The notes: a model not told the origin generated them from the sequence alone. Shown: positions 15,622 to 25,702, numbered from the stretch's first letter. The stretch: DNA of 64,000 bases from Ensifer sp. BR816 (GCF_000378985.1 NZ_KB905370.1:2859210-2923209), one strand, 5' to 3'. Program-made: numbers and translations.

Positions 15622-17223
15622 ATGAACCTCCAACAAGCGCTTGTCCGGACCCGCAAGACGGCCAGCAACACGGCGGTGCCCGCGACGCCCGCCGAGATCG
15701 GAGCCGCATCTCCTGCCGCCGCGACGACCATGAGCGGCGCGGTGCTGCCGGTTGCCGCGACGCTGTTCCGGGCGCTGGATATCGCCGGGGCGAGATACGG
15801 GGTGGTCCAGGATATCGACGGCCTGCCCGAGGCTCTTGCCGGCCGCGACGATATGGATGTGCTGCTCGACAAGCAGGACTATCCGGCTTTCTGCTCGATC
15901 ATGGCCGAGCTGCACGGCCTGCGCGGTGTGAGCCTCGCCTGCTATGACAATGTCTGCGCGGGCCGAGAGGACTGGTTCATCCCCGATTTTATGCGGGGGG
16001 CGTATCTCCATATCGACCTGCACATCGGCATCCGCATCGGCTGGGAGTTTCGAAAGCGCTACCTCGCCTTCGACTATTCGAAGATCGCTCGCTGGGAGCG
16101 GGTTTCCGCGGACGGGATTTCGATCCCGATCGCATCCGTCGAAGACGAGATCCGGATGGCGATCGCCCGTTTCGCCTTTCGTGTCTGGACACGTCCATGG
16201 ACGCGCTGGGTGGCGGTGCCCGGCTACTGGAAGGAGCAGCTATCGCGTCTGCCCCCCCGGGCCGGCGACGAGGATTTCCATCTCGTCGAATACAAGTTTG
16301 GCCGCGGCAGCACCATGACCTGCAGAATTCGGCCGAGCGACGACAGTTTCGTGGTGCACAGCGCGGATCTGGCCAAGCTGCGTCGGTCGATCCGCCATGG
16401 CTGCGGGTTCTCCGAAGGAGCCGGGCTCGCGGATGCGACGGTCCATTTCATCCGCAAGAGCTCCTATCTTGCGCTGCGGCTGCTCGGGAAACTGGTGCCA
16501 GGCGCTATCCCGGCAAAACGGTGCCCTTTGACCGGCGGACTCGTCGTGGCGCTCGTCGCGCCGGACGGATTGGGCAAGAGCACCCAAGTCGATCTGCTGA
16601 CACGGGCATTCCGATGGAAGTTCGGCTGCGCGCAAGCCTATGTCGGGACTGGTGAGGGCAGGGGATGGTGGTTCCGCAAGGGGCTGCAGTATCTGGTGAC
16701 GTCCCGCCGGCGCCAATTCAAGAACATCGTTCGAGGCGACCGCAAGGATCCGCCAAGCGGAGCAAAGGGGAAACTGCTCGCGGTAGGGCTGGCGCTGTGG
16801 GGCGTGCTGATCGCGATCGAACGACACGCGGTTGTGAAGCGTGCGCATCGATGGGCAACGCGCGGGCAGATCGTCATCAGCGACCGGTGGCCGCAGGCGC
16901 TCCGCGACGGGTATTTGGACGGACCGATGATCCCGCCGAACCTCGCTTCCGTCCCCGGCCTGGCAACTTTGGCGCGGCTTGAACAGAAACTCTACCGGGA
17001 CATGGACGCGTGCAAGCCGCATCTGACTTTGCACCTCGTCTCCGATTTTGCGGTGTCACAGCGGCGAAAGCCCGGAGAAATCAGCAAAGAGGGTTTCGAG
17101 GCGCGTATGGCGCTGATGGCCGAGCTTCGGGCGCGGGACAAGGACATCCGGGCCATTGACGCCAGCGGCAGTGCCGAGGCGGTCAATCGGGAACTGTTCA
17201 AGCATGTCTGGCTCTCTTTGTAG
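15622..17223 (+). CDS. Nucleotidyltransferase-like / thymidylate-kinase-like P-loop protein
   Basis: 533 residues from ATG 15622; the frame is open from 15499. The N-terminal half resembles a nucleotidyltransferase fold ('YGVVQDIDGLPEALAGRDDMDVLLDKQDYPAF', with an acidic DDMDVLL motif, around residues 55-90). From about residue 305 there is a thymidylate-kinase-like domain with Walker A (APDGLGKST), 'VISDRWPQALRDGYLDGP' and a C-terminal 'LRARDKDIRAIDASGSAEAV'. Such two-domain proteins occur in bacterial polysaccharide clusters, but their reaction is not established. It lies between the NusG-like gene and the glycosyltransferase. The ribosome binding site is weak, so the start is uncertain. 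Confidence 0.72.
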   Translation: MNLQQALVRTRKTASNTAVPATPAEIGAASPAAATTMSGAVLPVAATLFRALDIAGARYGVVQDIDGLPEALAGRDDMDVLLDKQDYPAFCSIMAELHGLRGVSLACYDNVCAGREDWFIPDFMRGAYLHIDLHIGIRIGWEFRKRYLAFDYSKIARWERVSADGISIPIASVEDEIRMAIARFAFRVWTRPWTRWVAVPGYWKEQLSRLPPRAGDEDFHLVEYKFGRGSTMTCRIRPSDDSFVVHSADLAKLRRSIRHGCGFSEGAGLADATVHFIRKSSYLALRLLGKLVPGAIPAKRCPLTGGLVVALVAPDGLGKSTQVDLLTRAFRWKFGCAQAYVGTGEGRGWWFRKGLQYLVTSRRRQFKNIVRGDRKDPPSGAKGKLLAVGLALWGVLIAIERHAVVKRAHRWATRGQIVISDRWPQALRDGYLDGPMIPPNLASVPGLATLARLEQKLYRDMDACKPHLTLHLVSDFAVSQRRKPGEISKEGFEARMALMAELRARDKDIRAIDASGSAEAVNRELFKHVWLSL

Positions 17224-17387
17224 TCAAAACGGTCAGCCTTCCAGCAAAGACACATCAAACAGGGGCCGGGTGCGGCACTTCGGCGGTGCCGGGGGGCTGG
17301 CGCCCCGGAATTCGCTTCGCCTTCCGCCCGACGGCTCCGGCCCAAGGCGTCGTCTGCAGCCATGCAAGCTCGCGGAGATACACTCAA

Positions 17388-18596
17388 ATGAAGATCGTTC
17401 ACGTGCTGACCCGCCTGCTTCGGGCGGGTTCGGAGGAGAATACGCTGGCATGTTGCTTCGCGCAGGCCAATCACGGTCATGAGGTATTGCTGGTTCACGG
17501 CAACGAGTATGACGCAGCGTTACGGGCCTCGGTTGGCAAAGCGATGCGGGTGGTGGCGCTCGACACGCTCGTTCATCCGCTGTCGCCGGCGAGCGACGTT
17601 GCGGCGCTGAGGCAACTGAACAGCCTTCTGCTCGAATGGCATCCCGACATCGTGCATACCCATCAAAGCAAAGCCGGCATCATCGGCCGACTTGCCGCCA
17701 GGCAGGCCAATGTCCCGGGCATCATACATGGCGTGCACATCCTGCCCTTCCTGCACGTCGGCAACGCGCAAAAGCTGATATTTCTGGCGGCCGAGCGCCT
17801 GACGGCAAGGTTCACGCGGGCTTTCATCGACGTCAGTCAATCGATGCGCGACATTTGCATCGCCCACCACATCGGAGGTCCCGACCAACACCATGTCGTT
17901 CATTCGGGCTTCGACCTGAAGCGTTTCTCCCAGGCCCGGTGGCCGGACGAGACGCCTCGGCTACTGGGTATCGCTCCCGGTGATCCAAAGCCGCCGGTGG
18001 TGTTGATGCTGGCTGCGTTGGAGCCCAGAAAGCGCCATGTCCCGTTCATCGAAGCGTTTGCGCAGGTGGTCGAGCGCATCCCAAACGTCAGGCTGCTTCT
18101 GGCCGGCGAAGGGCCCGGACGCCCCGAGGTCGAGGCGGCAATCGCACGGTCTCCGGTGGCAGGCAGCATCCATCTGATCGGCTACCATTCCGCGCCGGAA
18201 CAACTGATCAATCTGGCGGATGTATGTGTCCTGACGTCGATGCGGGAAGGATTGCCGCGCGTCGTGATGCAGTATCTGGCGGGCGGTCGGCCTTGCGTCG
18301 TGTCGGAACTGCCCGGCCTCGAGGAGGTCGTCAGGAACGGCGTCAATGGCGTCGTGACGCCGGCACAGGATGTCGCCGCCGCGGCGGCAGCGGTGGCCGA
18401 TCTCCTCGAGAACGAGGCATACAGCGCCCGGCTGGCGGACGGCGCGAGGCGAACCGACCTGACGTCCTGGGGGCTCGATGCGATGTGCGACAGCGTCGAG
18501 ACGGTTTATCAGTCCGTCCTCGGATCCCGGTTCGCGCCAAGCTCTTCGGATGCCAGGGCAAACCCTGGACGCTGGCAGGCCTTGCAACGGCATTAA
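17388..18596 (+). CDS. Glycosyltransferase family 4
   Basis: 402 residues from 'MKIVHVLTRLLRAGSEENTL'. Landmarks of the GT-B retaining family: 'DIVHTHQSKAGIIGRLAARQANVPGIIHGVH', 'FIDVSQSMRDICIAHHI', 'VVHSGFDLKRF' and the sugar-nucleotide site 'CVLTSMREGLPRVVMQYLAGGRPCVVSELPGLEEVVRNG' with its E-x7-E. It transfers a sugar to a lipid-linked intermediate on the cytoplasmic face. It is the only clear non-initiating glycosyltransferase in this locus. Donor and linkage cannot be read from the sequence. Confidence 0.93.
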   Translation: MKIVHVLTRLLRAGSEENTLACCFAQANHGHEVLLVHGNEYDAALRASVGKAMRVVALDTLVHPLSPASDVAALRQLNSLLLEWHPDIVHTHQSKAGIIGRLAARQANVPGIIHGVHILPFLHVGNAQKLIFLAAERLTARFTRAFIDVSQSMRDICIAHHIGGPDQHHVVHSGFDLKRFSQARWPDETPRLLGIAPGDPKPPVVLMLAALEPRKRHVPFIEAFAQVVERIPNVRLLLAGEGPGRPEVEAAIARSPVAGSIHLIGYHSAPEQLINLADVCVLTSMREGLPRVVMQYLAGGRPCVVSELPGLEEVVRNGVNGVVTPAQDVAAAAAAVADLLENEAYSARLADGARRTDLTSWGLDAMCDSVETVYQSVLGSRFAPSSSDARANPGRWQALQRH

Positions 18597-18680
18597 ACGC
18601 GGCGCCTGTCGCTCTGCGCAGGTCGCCCCCTCTTCAAACGTCAAGAAGTTCGTCCCGAAAAACCCTCCGGGAGGTGTGTT

Positions 18681-20090
18681 GTGACTCAAGTATCGGCCGA
18701 ATCCACGCGTCTCTGGCGTAATGCGTTTCCGCTCGGTAACGAGCGGGCGACAAGTCGGCGTCTTTTTCGGTTGCTCTTTCGTTCTCTGTCCATGCTCGGC
18801 GACTTAGGAGTAATACTTGCAGCCGCAGTTACTGCCGAGTTCTATTACTTCGGAATGGCAAGCGTCGATGAAAGCCCGAAGATTGCATACGTCGTTATCC
18901 CAACCTACCTGATTGCTGCCTGGAGCTTTGACGCGTACCACTTGTCCACGCTGCGGATAGCCTCGGCTTCTGTCCAGAGTGCGCTTTCCTGCCTGGCCGC
19001 AGCAACCGGCCTTTCGCTTCTCGCCGCGCTCGCTTTCAAGGTCATAAGCAATTTCTCATGGGAAGAAACGCTTCTATTCTTGAGCCTTGCTGCCGTTGGC
19101 CTCACCGCCCTTCGCTGGACCGTTGCGGCGGGACTGCTGCGCAAGAGTGATCAAACGGAGGCAAGGGTCGTCCTGCTGGGCGACGAGAGTGTCCGTTCGA
19201 ACCGCGACCGCAAGGTGGCTGCGACCATCAACGTCAGGGCATGCGACTGGCGCCCGGTAGAGACGGATCCGAACTTTCTGAACGATCTGTCGGTCGCCGT
19301 CGCAGGGGCGGACCGGATCGTCTTGTCGTTCCAGGCGGTCAAGGAGCGGCAAGAGTGGGCCCGGCTCCTCGGGCAGATCGGCCTCGAAACGGAACTTCTC
19401 GAACCCGGACTTGCGGATCTGAAGCCCTTGGCGCTCCGCTACCTCGACTCGACGCCGACCCTGGTCGTCTCTACCGAACCGCTGACCTTGCGCAAGCGGG
19501 CGCTCAAGCGAGCCTTTGACCTGACGTTCGTTCTGCTGGCGGCGCCTGTGATCGTGCCGCTCGTGGCTGTTCTGGCCATTCTCATCCGGCTCGATTCGCC
19601 CGGCCCGGCGTTCTTCTTGCAGAAGCGGATCGGCACCAACAACAGATATTTCAACTGCATCAAATTCAGGACCATGCGCGTTGACGTGACGGACGCGGCC
19701 GGCTGTCGCCTCACGGAGAGGAACGATCCGCGCGTGACGCGGCTCGGACATTTTCTGCGTCACACGAGCCTCGACGAACTGCCCCAGCTTTGGAACGTTT
19801 TCAAGGGGGAAATGAGCCTCGTGGGACCCCGGCCGCACGCACTGGGCGCATCGGCAGGAGGCGCTCTTTATTGGGAAGTCGTGCCGGCCTATTGGCAACG
19901 TCATTCCATGAAGCCAGGTCTGACGGGCCTTGCTCAAATCCGTGGCTATCGCGGCCCTACCGAAAAAAGAAGCGACATCGAGAGCCGGGTTGCCGCGGAT
20001 CTGGAATATATCCGCACGTGGTCCCTGTGGCTGGACATGCGGATCCTGTTCAGGACATTCCACGTCCTGGTTCACAGCAATGCATTTTGA
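18681..20090 (+). CDS. Initiating sugar-phosphate transferase (polyprenyl-phosphate glycosylphosphotransferase)
   Basis: 469 residues. Four N-terminal membrane helices and a CoA-binding-like middle are followed by a fifth helix and the catalytic domain from about residue 270. That domain reads '[14 protein letters not shown]', '[19 protein letters not shown]', 'FNCIKFRTM', '[23 protein letters not shown]' and '[15 protein letters not shown]', the bacterial sugar transferase signature seen in WcaJ, ExoY and PssA. It moves a sugar-1-phosphate to undecaprenyl phosphate and so starts each repeat unit. GTG 18681 follows 'gggagg'. It lies in the operon directly before the export gene. Confidence 0.95.
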   Translation: MTQVSAESTRLWRNAFPLGNERATSRRLFRLLFRSLSMLGDLGVILAAAVTAEFYYFGMASVDESPKIAYVVIPTYLIAAWSFDAYHLSTLRIASASVQSALSCLAAATGLSLLAALAFKVISNFSWEETLLFLSLAAVGLTALRWTVAAGLLRKSDQTEARVVLLGDESVRSNRDRKVAATINVRACDWRPVETDPNFLNDLSVAVAGADRIVLSFQAVKERQEWARLLGQIGLETELLEPGLADLKPLALRYLDSTPTLVVSTEPLTLRKRALKRAFDLTFVLLAAPVIVPLVAVLAILIRLDSPGPAFFLQKRIGTNNRYFNCIKFRTMRVDVTDAAGCRLTERNDPRVTRLGHFLRHTSLDELPQLWNVFKGEMSLVGPRPHALGASAGGALYWEVVPAYWQRHSMKPGLTGLAQIRGYRGPTEKRSDIESRVAADLEYIRTWSLWLDMRILFRTFHVLVHSNAF

Positions 20091-20180
20091 AGTGGCGTTG
20101 GGACGTTGGTCGTGCCTGCATTCACGATGATGACCAAAACGCGAAGAACGAAGCGCGGTAGGACCGCCGTGGGAAAAACA

Positions 20181-21533
20181 ATGAAGTGGTGTGTCGCTCG
20201 ATCGTTTCCATCGCAGCCGTTCAAAAGGAACGCCTGGGGCCGAATGCTTCTTGCTCGGATCGGCCAAGGGCTCGATGTCGGGCGCTCGGCGTTTCGGGCG
20301 TTGCTGATCATGCTGGCGCTGCTTGCGGCGGATGTGGCCAGCGCGGACGGCTACGTCCTCGACACGGGCGATGTCGTGCGGATATCGGTGTTGGGCGAGG
20401 CGACCTATCCTTTGGAGGTCGTGGTCGATGACCGTGGCGCGATATCTCTTCCGCTTTTGGGTGACGTTGAAGCGCGCGGCCTGACCCCCATTGCTCTTTC
20501 CCGGGACATCCAGCGCGCCTTCCAGCAGCGGAAACTGATCCTCAATCCGTACGTCAAGGTGGAGATCGGGCAGTACCGGCCATTTTTCATTTCTGGTGCA
20601 GTCGCTCACCCCGGATCTTATCCGTTCCAGCCGGGAATAACCGTTCGCCACGCACTGGCGCTGGCCGGCGGGTTCCGTCCGCAGACGGCCGGCGCCTCCG
20701 TTCCGGCGCTGCAGATTGCGGATCTGCGGAGCGAACGAGCAAACCTGACAATCGAAGAGTACCGCCTGAAGGTCAAACTTGCCCGCCTGCATGCCGAGAG
20801 CCGGCTGGCTGACACCTTCGTCGTTCCGCGGGACCCGCCGACCGAACTTGGTCAGAGCCTGATCGATAACATCGTCGGGACCGAACAGGCACAGATGGAG
20901 GCACGGCTTGCCGCGTTCCGTGACGACATATCCTACCTAGAAGCCTCCCTGGCGCGCGTAAAAAAAGAAGTCGAAATGATCGCCAGCGCAAGGGCGGAGC
21001 AGGAAAGCACCGCGAAGAACCACCTGGAAGAACTGGAATCCGTTCGATCCCTGCGCGAAAAGGGCCTCATAACCAATTCGAACGTCATGGCGCTGGAGCG
21101 CGCCCACAACAACTATCGTCTGGACCTTGCCCAGTCGGAACTGCAGCAGGCGCGGGTGCAGCAGGAACTTCTCAATCTGGAGAGCGAGCTGCGAAAGAAG
21201 CGCCAGACCCACGAATTTCAGCTGATCGCGGATATACAGGATACGCAGGTAGCGCTGGCGAAACTGGCAAGCCAGCTGAAGTACCTCACGGACAAGCTCC
21301 TGTATGTCTTTGAATATGGCGAGCACCGGACGCTTGATGACCTGCAGGGCTCCGTGAAGTTCTCGATTTTCCGGCGCGGCCAGAAGGCGGGTCAGCAGCT
21401 TGTGGCGGATGAAAATACGGAAGTGAGGGCAGGCGACGTCGTCGAGGTCTCGGTCGTTGCGAGCCGAGGATTCTATGTACCGGGCGCATCGCGTCCCAAC
21501 CCGGCCGCGGGTACCGACAAGAAGGGCTTTTGA
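20181..21533 (+). CDS. Polysaccharide export protein (Wza/OMA type, extended)
   Basis: About 450 residues. A membrane-type signal (FRALLIMLALLAADVASA) precedes 'DGYVLDTGDVVRISVLGEATYPLEVVVDDRGAISLPLLGDVEARG', the poly_export domain, and a SLBB-like segment ('FFISGAVAHPGSYPFQPGITVRHALALAGGF'). A long coiled coil (residues about 210-400) follows, then a final beta-rich piece. This is the long periplasmic type (ExoF/PssN-like) and not the short Wza lipoprotein. No lipobox Cys is seen at the cleavage site. The start is uncertain: 20181 is used, while 20106 and 20244 are possible. Confidence 0.9.
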   Translation: MKWCVARSFPSQPFKRNAWGRMLLARIGQGLDVGRSAFRALLIMLALLAADVASADGYVLDTGDVVRISVLGEATYPLEVVVDDRGAISLPLLGDVEARGLTPIALSRDIQRAFQQRKLILNPYVKVEIGQYRPFFISGAVAHPGSYPFQPGITVRHALALAGGFRPQTAGASVPALQIADLRSERANLTIEEYRLKVKLARLHAESRLADTFVVPRDPPTELGQSLIDNIVGTEQAQMEARLAAFRDDISYLEASLARVKKEVEMIASARAEQESTAKNHLEELESVRSLREKGLITNSNVMALERAHNNYRLDLAQSELQQARVQQELLNLESELRKKRQTHEFQLIADIQDTQVALAKLASQLKYLTDKLLYVFEYGEHRTLDDLQGSVKFSIFRRGQKAGQQLVADENTEVRAGDVVEVSVVASRGFYVPGASRPNPAAGTDKKGF

Positions 21534-21573
21534 GAATGCAGTGCTGCCATCGGCGGACAGCACAGGACATGCC

Positions 21574-21813
21574 TCATTCGGCTTCGGAAGGCGTCTGCAT
21601 CTTGAGCAGACCAGTTAGTGAGCCCGACTGTATGGTCGCTATCGCCACAAAAGTCAGCAAAATCAATGCAAGGGGACTAACGATCCCCAACTGCACCATC
21701 AAGTAAACGGGTGCGCCCACCAACACGAGACCGGATGAAAGAAAGATCCAGGCGATATGCCTGAAGCATCCTCCCAGATAGCCGATGGTCAGCAATACAG
21801 CGAGCTCGAGCAC
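21574..21813 (-). CDS. Small hydrophobic membrane protein, 79 aa
   Basis: 79 residues, nearly all hydrophobic, with two or three membrane segments (LELAVLLTIGYLGGCF, WIFLSSGLVLVGAPVYLMVQLG, LALILLTFVAIATIQ) and a short acidic end (MQTPSEAE). It faces the opposite way to the flanking export and type I secretion genes. The region upstream (21814-22075) is AT-richer and could hold divergent promoters. No family is recognised. Confidence 0.6.
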   Translation of the reverse strand: MLELAVLLTIGYLGGCFRHIAWIFLSSGLVLVGAPVYLMVQLGIVSPLALILLTFVAIATIQSGSLTGLLKMQTPSEAE

Positions 21814-22075
21814 CCTGCCGCTCCTTTGTCTAAGTCTTTCGTTCGTGGCCTCAGGTCCAAATCATTACCACTGTTGCACGCACTATAGGGTAAAAGAATG
21901 ATAATTGCGTAACAGTGTTTGAAGTTCCCCAGCGCGGCACATTTTTTTCACGCGGATCCGCTCGGCGCCCTCGAGTTCGTCACCCTGCGCGTCACGGCGC
22001 GCCTCCTTTGAGGGATGCGCGAACGTTTCTGAAGAATGATTTTCTGGTGCGATCGCCAAGGTAGGTGCATTGGGC

Positions 22076-24325
22076 ATGGATTTCGGCGACCAATATCTTC
22101 TCCCCGGCATTTTGGCGATGCTCTTCGGTGCAGCCCTCGTCGTGCTGGGCAGCCGCATGCGCGCAGTTCCTGGTCACGGAGCGGCGGCGAAGCCGATGGC
22201 GCTGTTGCGCGGACAAAGGCGGCGGCAGCGGCGTGGTCGCCGGCGCGGCGTCGGACTCTGGCAAATCGCCGGAGGCGTGTTGATCCTGCTCGCGCTCGTC
22301 TGGGCCGGCTTTGACCGGCTGCCTGCCGGTGGCGCTGGACAGGCGGCCCTGTTCCGGTTCACGGACGAGCTCCTGCCTGGCTGGCTCGTCGGTTCCGTCG
22401 CAGGCGCAATCGCGGCGCTGTCGGAGCAATGGTCCGAGCTGAACGGCGGCGCAATGGACATCCTCCCGCCCTGGTTTGCGGTCGGAGCGCTCGGGTTGCT
22501 GTTGGTCGCCGTTCCGCGGCGGCGAAAGCCGAGAGGCGCTTTCGCGGGTTCGGTGGGCGTTTCCCCGGATTCCCGTTCCCTCGGCATCAGGGCGGCGCCC
22601 GGAGTCGAACTGGCCAGCGCCTTGCGCTCCTGCAAGGGCGCGCTCGGCGGCGTGGCCGTCTTCAGCGGCGTGAGCAACATTCTCATGCTGAACGGCGCGA
22701 TCTACATGCTGCAGATCTATGACCGCGTGCTGCCAAGCCGCAGCGTCCCGACCCTGATCGGGCTGTCGATACTGGCCGCCATTCTTTTCCTTGGGCAGGC
22801 GCTCATCGACCTCGTGCGCGGTCGCGTCATGACGCGGATCGGTGCCACACTGGACGAGGCGGTTTCGGGACGTGTGTTCACCGCCATGGCCCGGCTGCCG
22901 CTTCTGGCCGGCCACCAGGGCGAGGGCCTGCAGCCCCAGCGCGATCTCGACAGCATTCGCACATTTCTGGCGAGCCCTGGGCCCAGCGCGCTCTTCGAAT
23001 TGCCGTGGCTGCCCTTCTACCTGGCGATCATATGGAGTTTCCACCCGGTCCTCGGGATAACTGCCATCTGCGGCGCTCTCGTGCTGGTCGCATTCACGGC
23101 CGCCACCGAATTGCTGACGCGCAAGCCGGCGAGTCTCGCCGTGTCGACCGGAATCCGGCGCAACAGCCTGGCTGAAGCGAGCCGTCGAAATGCCGAGGTC
23201 GTGGCGGCGATGGGCATGGGCCGGCGCCTCCAGGACGAATGGCGGGAAACGAGCCGCGAGCATCTGGCCCAGCAGCAGCGGGTCAGCGATGTCGTGGGAG
23301 GCCTGGGTAGTCTCTCCCGGGCCCTTCGGCTGATGCTGCAGTCGGCCATGCTGGGCGTGGGCGCCTGGCTGGTAATCCATGGCGAGGCGACCGCTGGGGT
23401 CATCATCGCAGGATCGATCCTGTCTGGGCGGGCACTGGCGCCCGTCGACCTCGCCATTGCCCATTGGCGCAACTTCGTATCCGCTCGCCAGAGCTGGCGC
23501 AGGCTGAGCCAGTTGCTGTCGCGCCTGCCCGCGGATGCGGAGCCCATGGCGCTGCCGATGCCGCGCTCGAACCTGAGCGTGGATCGCGTTACGGTTGGTG
23601 CGCCGGGTACACAGCGGGTCATCGTGCAGGGCATCGAATTCAGTCTGAGTGCCGGAGCAGGGCTCGGCGTCATCGGCGCCAGCGGTTCCGGAAAATCGAC
23701 CCTGGTTCGCGCGCTCGTCGGCGCCTGGCGACCGATGGCGGGCCGGATAAAGCTGGATGGCGCAGCGCTCGATCAATGGCCGCAGGAGCACCTTGGCCGC
23801 CATATCGGTTACCTCCCGCAGGACGTCGAGCTTTTCGCCGGAACGGTGGCACGAAACATCGCGCGCTTCGAACCGGGGGCAGATCCGGAGGCTGTCGTGG
23901 CCGCTGCGCGCGCGGCGGGCGTCCATGATCTGATCGTCAGCCTCACCAATGGCTACGAGACCCAGATCGGCGAGGGCGGAGCCGCCCTGTCGGCTGGGCA
24001 GCGTCAGCGCATAGCGCTCGCCCGCGCCCTCTACAAGGAACCTTTCCTGGTCGTTCTCGACGAGCCGAATTCGAATCTCGACGTGGAAGGCGAGAACGCC
24101 CTTGGCGAAGCCATCCGGGGAATCAAGGCACGCGGCGGCCTGGTGGTGATCGCGACGCATCGACCGAACATACTCGCGGCCGTCGACTACGTGATGGTGA
24201 TGAAGGAGGGCCAGATGCATATGCTGGGCCCGCGCGACCTCGTGTTCGCGAAGCTTCCGTCGCTGCAGCCGGCCAACAGCGATGGCCCGAAGCTCGTTGC
24301 TACCTCACCGAAGCTGCCGAATTGA
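22076..24325 (+). CDS. Type I secretion ABC permease/ATPase (PrtD family) with an N-terminal extension
   Basis: About 749 residues. From about residue 180 it is a normal PrtD/HlyB-type exporter: 'ALRSCKGALGGVAVFSGVSNILMLNGAIYMLQIYDRVLPSRSVPTL', six helices, then the ATPase with Walker A (GASGSGKST, about 535), signature (LSAGQRQR) and Walker B (FLVVLDEPNSNLD). The first 175 residues are extra. They hold about three hydrophobic segments and an Arg-rich loop (RGQRRRQRRGRRRG), and this part is not in typical PrtD proteins of about 580 residues. The product exports proteins with C-terminal secretion signals through an HlyD adaptor and a TolC channel; no tolC gene is here. Likely cargo lies downstream. 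Confidence 0.92.
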   Translation: MDFGDQYLLPGILAMLFGAALVVLGSRMRAVPGHGAAAKPMALLRGQRRRQRRGRRRGVGLWQIAGGVLILLALVWAGFDRLPAGGAGQAALFRFTDELLPGWLVGSVAGAIAALSEQWSELNGGAMDILPPWFAVGALGLLLVAVPRRRKPRGAFAGSVGVSPDSRSLGIRAAPGVELASALRSCKGALGGVAVFSGVSNILMLNGAIYMLQIYDRVLPSRSVPTLIGLSILAAILFLGQALIDLVRGRVMTRIGATLDEAVSGRVFTAMARLPLLAGHQGEGLQPQRDLDSIRTFLASPGPSALFELPWLPFYLAIIWSFHPVLGITAICGALVLVAFTAATELLTRKPASLAVSTGIRRNSLAEASRRNAEVVAAMGMGRRLQDEWRETSREHLAQQQRVSDVVGGLGSLSRALRLMLQSAMLGVGAWLVIHGEATAGVIIAGSILSGRALAPVDLAIAHWRNFVSARQSWRRLSQLLSRLPADAEPMALPMPRSNLSVDRVTVGAPGTQRVIVQGIEFSLSAGAGLGVIGASGSGKSTLVRALVGAWRPMAGRIKLDGAALDQWPQEHLGRHIGYLPQDVELFAGTVARNIARFEPGADPEAVVAAARAAGVHDLIVSLTNGYETQIGEGGAALSAGQRQRIALARALYKEPFLVVLDEPNSNLDVEGENALGEAIRGIKARGGLVVIATHRPNILAAVDYVMVMKEGQMHMLGPRDLVFAKLPSLQPANSDGPKLVATSPKLPN

Positions 24326-24349
24326 GGCGTCCGAAAGGCTGCTCGAACC

Positions 24350-25669
24350 ATGACAAACGTCCAGATAAACGCAACGCGCTCCCACCGGCGATCCATTCGC
24401 CGCAATTTGCTGGGCGGGGTCACCGTCATTGCCTTGCTCGTCGGCGTCGTCGGCGGCTGGGCCGCAACGGTCGAGATTTCGGGGGCGATCGTCACGCATG
24501 GCGCCGTGGTCGTCGATACCAACGAGAAGAAGGTTCAGCACCCGACCGGCGGCATCGTCAGCAGGATTTTCGTCCGTGATGGTGCTCATGTCGAAGCCGG
24601 CGACCTGCTTGTGCAGCTCAGCGATATTATTCCCCGCGCCAATCTGGGCTTCGTGACGAAGAGCCTCGACGAGCTTTATGCCCGCAAATCGCGTCTTGAG
24701 GCCGAGCGCGACGGCGCTGAGGAGATGACGCTTGGGCCGATGCTTCTCGAGCGGATGACGGATCCGGCGGTTGCGGCGCTGGTCAGCAGCGAGCGCCGAC
24801 TGTTCGAGCTTCGCCGGATCGCGCGTTTGGGCAACAAGGCGCGGCTGCGTGAGCGCAGGGCGCAACTGGCGAAGCAGATCGAAGGCCATTCGGCCCAGGA
24901 GGTCGCCAAGGGCAGGGAAATCGAGCTCATCAACAATGAGCTCGAGGGCATTCGTGATCTTGTTGAAAGGAAGCTTACGCCGTTGTCGAGGCTGACCGCT
25001 TACGAGCGCGACGCGACGCGCATCGATGGCGAACGGGCGCAGCTGATTGCAAGCATCGCGCAGGCGAGGGGCGCCATCGCCGAAGTGGAGCTCCAGATCT
25101 TGCAGCTGGACAAGGAATTTTCGAGCGAGACCGGAAGCGAGCTGCGCGAAGTCGACGCCAAGATCGCCGAATTCGAGGAGCGCAGGGTTGCTGCCGAGGA
25201 TCAACTCCTGCGCATCGACATACGCGCGCCTACCAGCGGCACCGTCAATCAGTCAACCATTCACACCGTCGGCGGCGTGATCAGCGCGGGAGAGCCGATC
25301 ATGCGGATCATCCCCGACGACGACATCCTGACGGTCGAGGTGAAAGTGCCGCCGCAGGACATCGACCAGCTCTCGATCGGCCAAGGTGCGCTTCTTCGGT
25401 TCAGCGCCTTCAATCAGCGCATCACCCCGGAGGGGCCGGGTGTCGTGTCGATGGTCGCTGCCGATGTGACGCGCGATCAACGCACGAACGAGGCTTACTA
25501 CGTCGCGCGGATTACGCCGAATTTCGAGAAGCCGGATCGCCTCGGTCCCGTCGCGCTCGTTCCGGGCATGCCGGTCGAAGTGTTCATCGAGATCGGGGAG
25601 CGCAAGGTGATTTCCTATCTGATGAAGCCTTTGACGGACCAGATGATGCGTGCCTTCCGGGATCAGTAG
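24350..25669 (+). CDS. Type I secretion membrane fusion protein (HlyD/PrtE family)
   Basis: 439 residues. One N-terminal helix (LLGGVTVIALLVGVVGGWAAT) is followed by 'VDTNEKKVQHPTGGIVSRIFVRDGAHVEAGDLLVQLSD', the first half of the lipoyl-like domain. A long coiled coil (residues 90-290) leads to 'IRAPTSGTVNQSTIHTVGGVISAGEPIMRIIPDDD', the second half, and the beta-barrel end 'PGMPVEVFIEIGERKVISYLMKPLTDQMMRAF'. This is the PrtE-type adaptor that joins the inner-membrane ABC protein to TolC. The gene starts 24 bases after the ABC gene and is surely co-transcribed. Confidence 0.95.
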   Translation: MTNVQINATRSHRRSIRRNLLGGVTVIALLVGVVGGWAATVEISGAIVTHGAVVVDTNEKKVQHPTGGIVSRIFVRDGAHVEAGDLLVQLSDIIPRANLGFVTKSLDELYARKSRLEAERDGAEEMTLGPMLLERMTDPAVAALVSSERRLFELRRIARLGNKARLRERRAQLAKQIEGHSAQEVAKGREIELINNELEGIRDLVERKLTPLSRLTAYERDATRIDGERAQLIASIAQARGAIAEVELQILQLDKEFSSETGSELREVDAKIAEFEERRVAAEDQLLRIDIRAPTSGTVNQSTIHTVGGVISAGEPIMRIIPDDDILTVEVKVPPQDIDQLSIGQGALLRFSAFNQRITPEGPGVVSMVAADVTRDQRTNEAYYVARITPNFEKPDRLGPVALVPGMPVEVFIEIGERKVISYLMKPLTDQMMRAFRDQ

Positions 25670-25702
25670 GCGCAGCAGGGCGGCATGAGCCGCTGACACC
25701 CG

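Noticed and set aside
19074..20792. A 572-codon minus-strand frame across the sugar transferase and export genes
   Set aside because: It spans two genes with strong family motifs on the plus strand and has no domain of its own.
21992..24220. A 742-codon minus-strand frame across the type I secretion ABC gene
   Set aside because: It is antisense to a gene with full Walker A/B and signature motifs; its translation is rich in Arg, His, Gln and Asp, the usual look of an antisense frame in GC-rich DNA.
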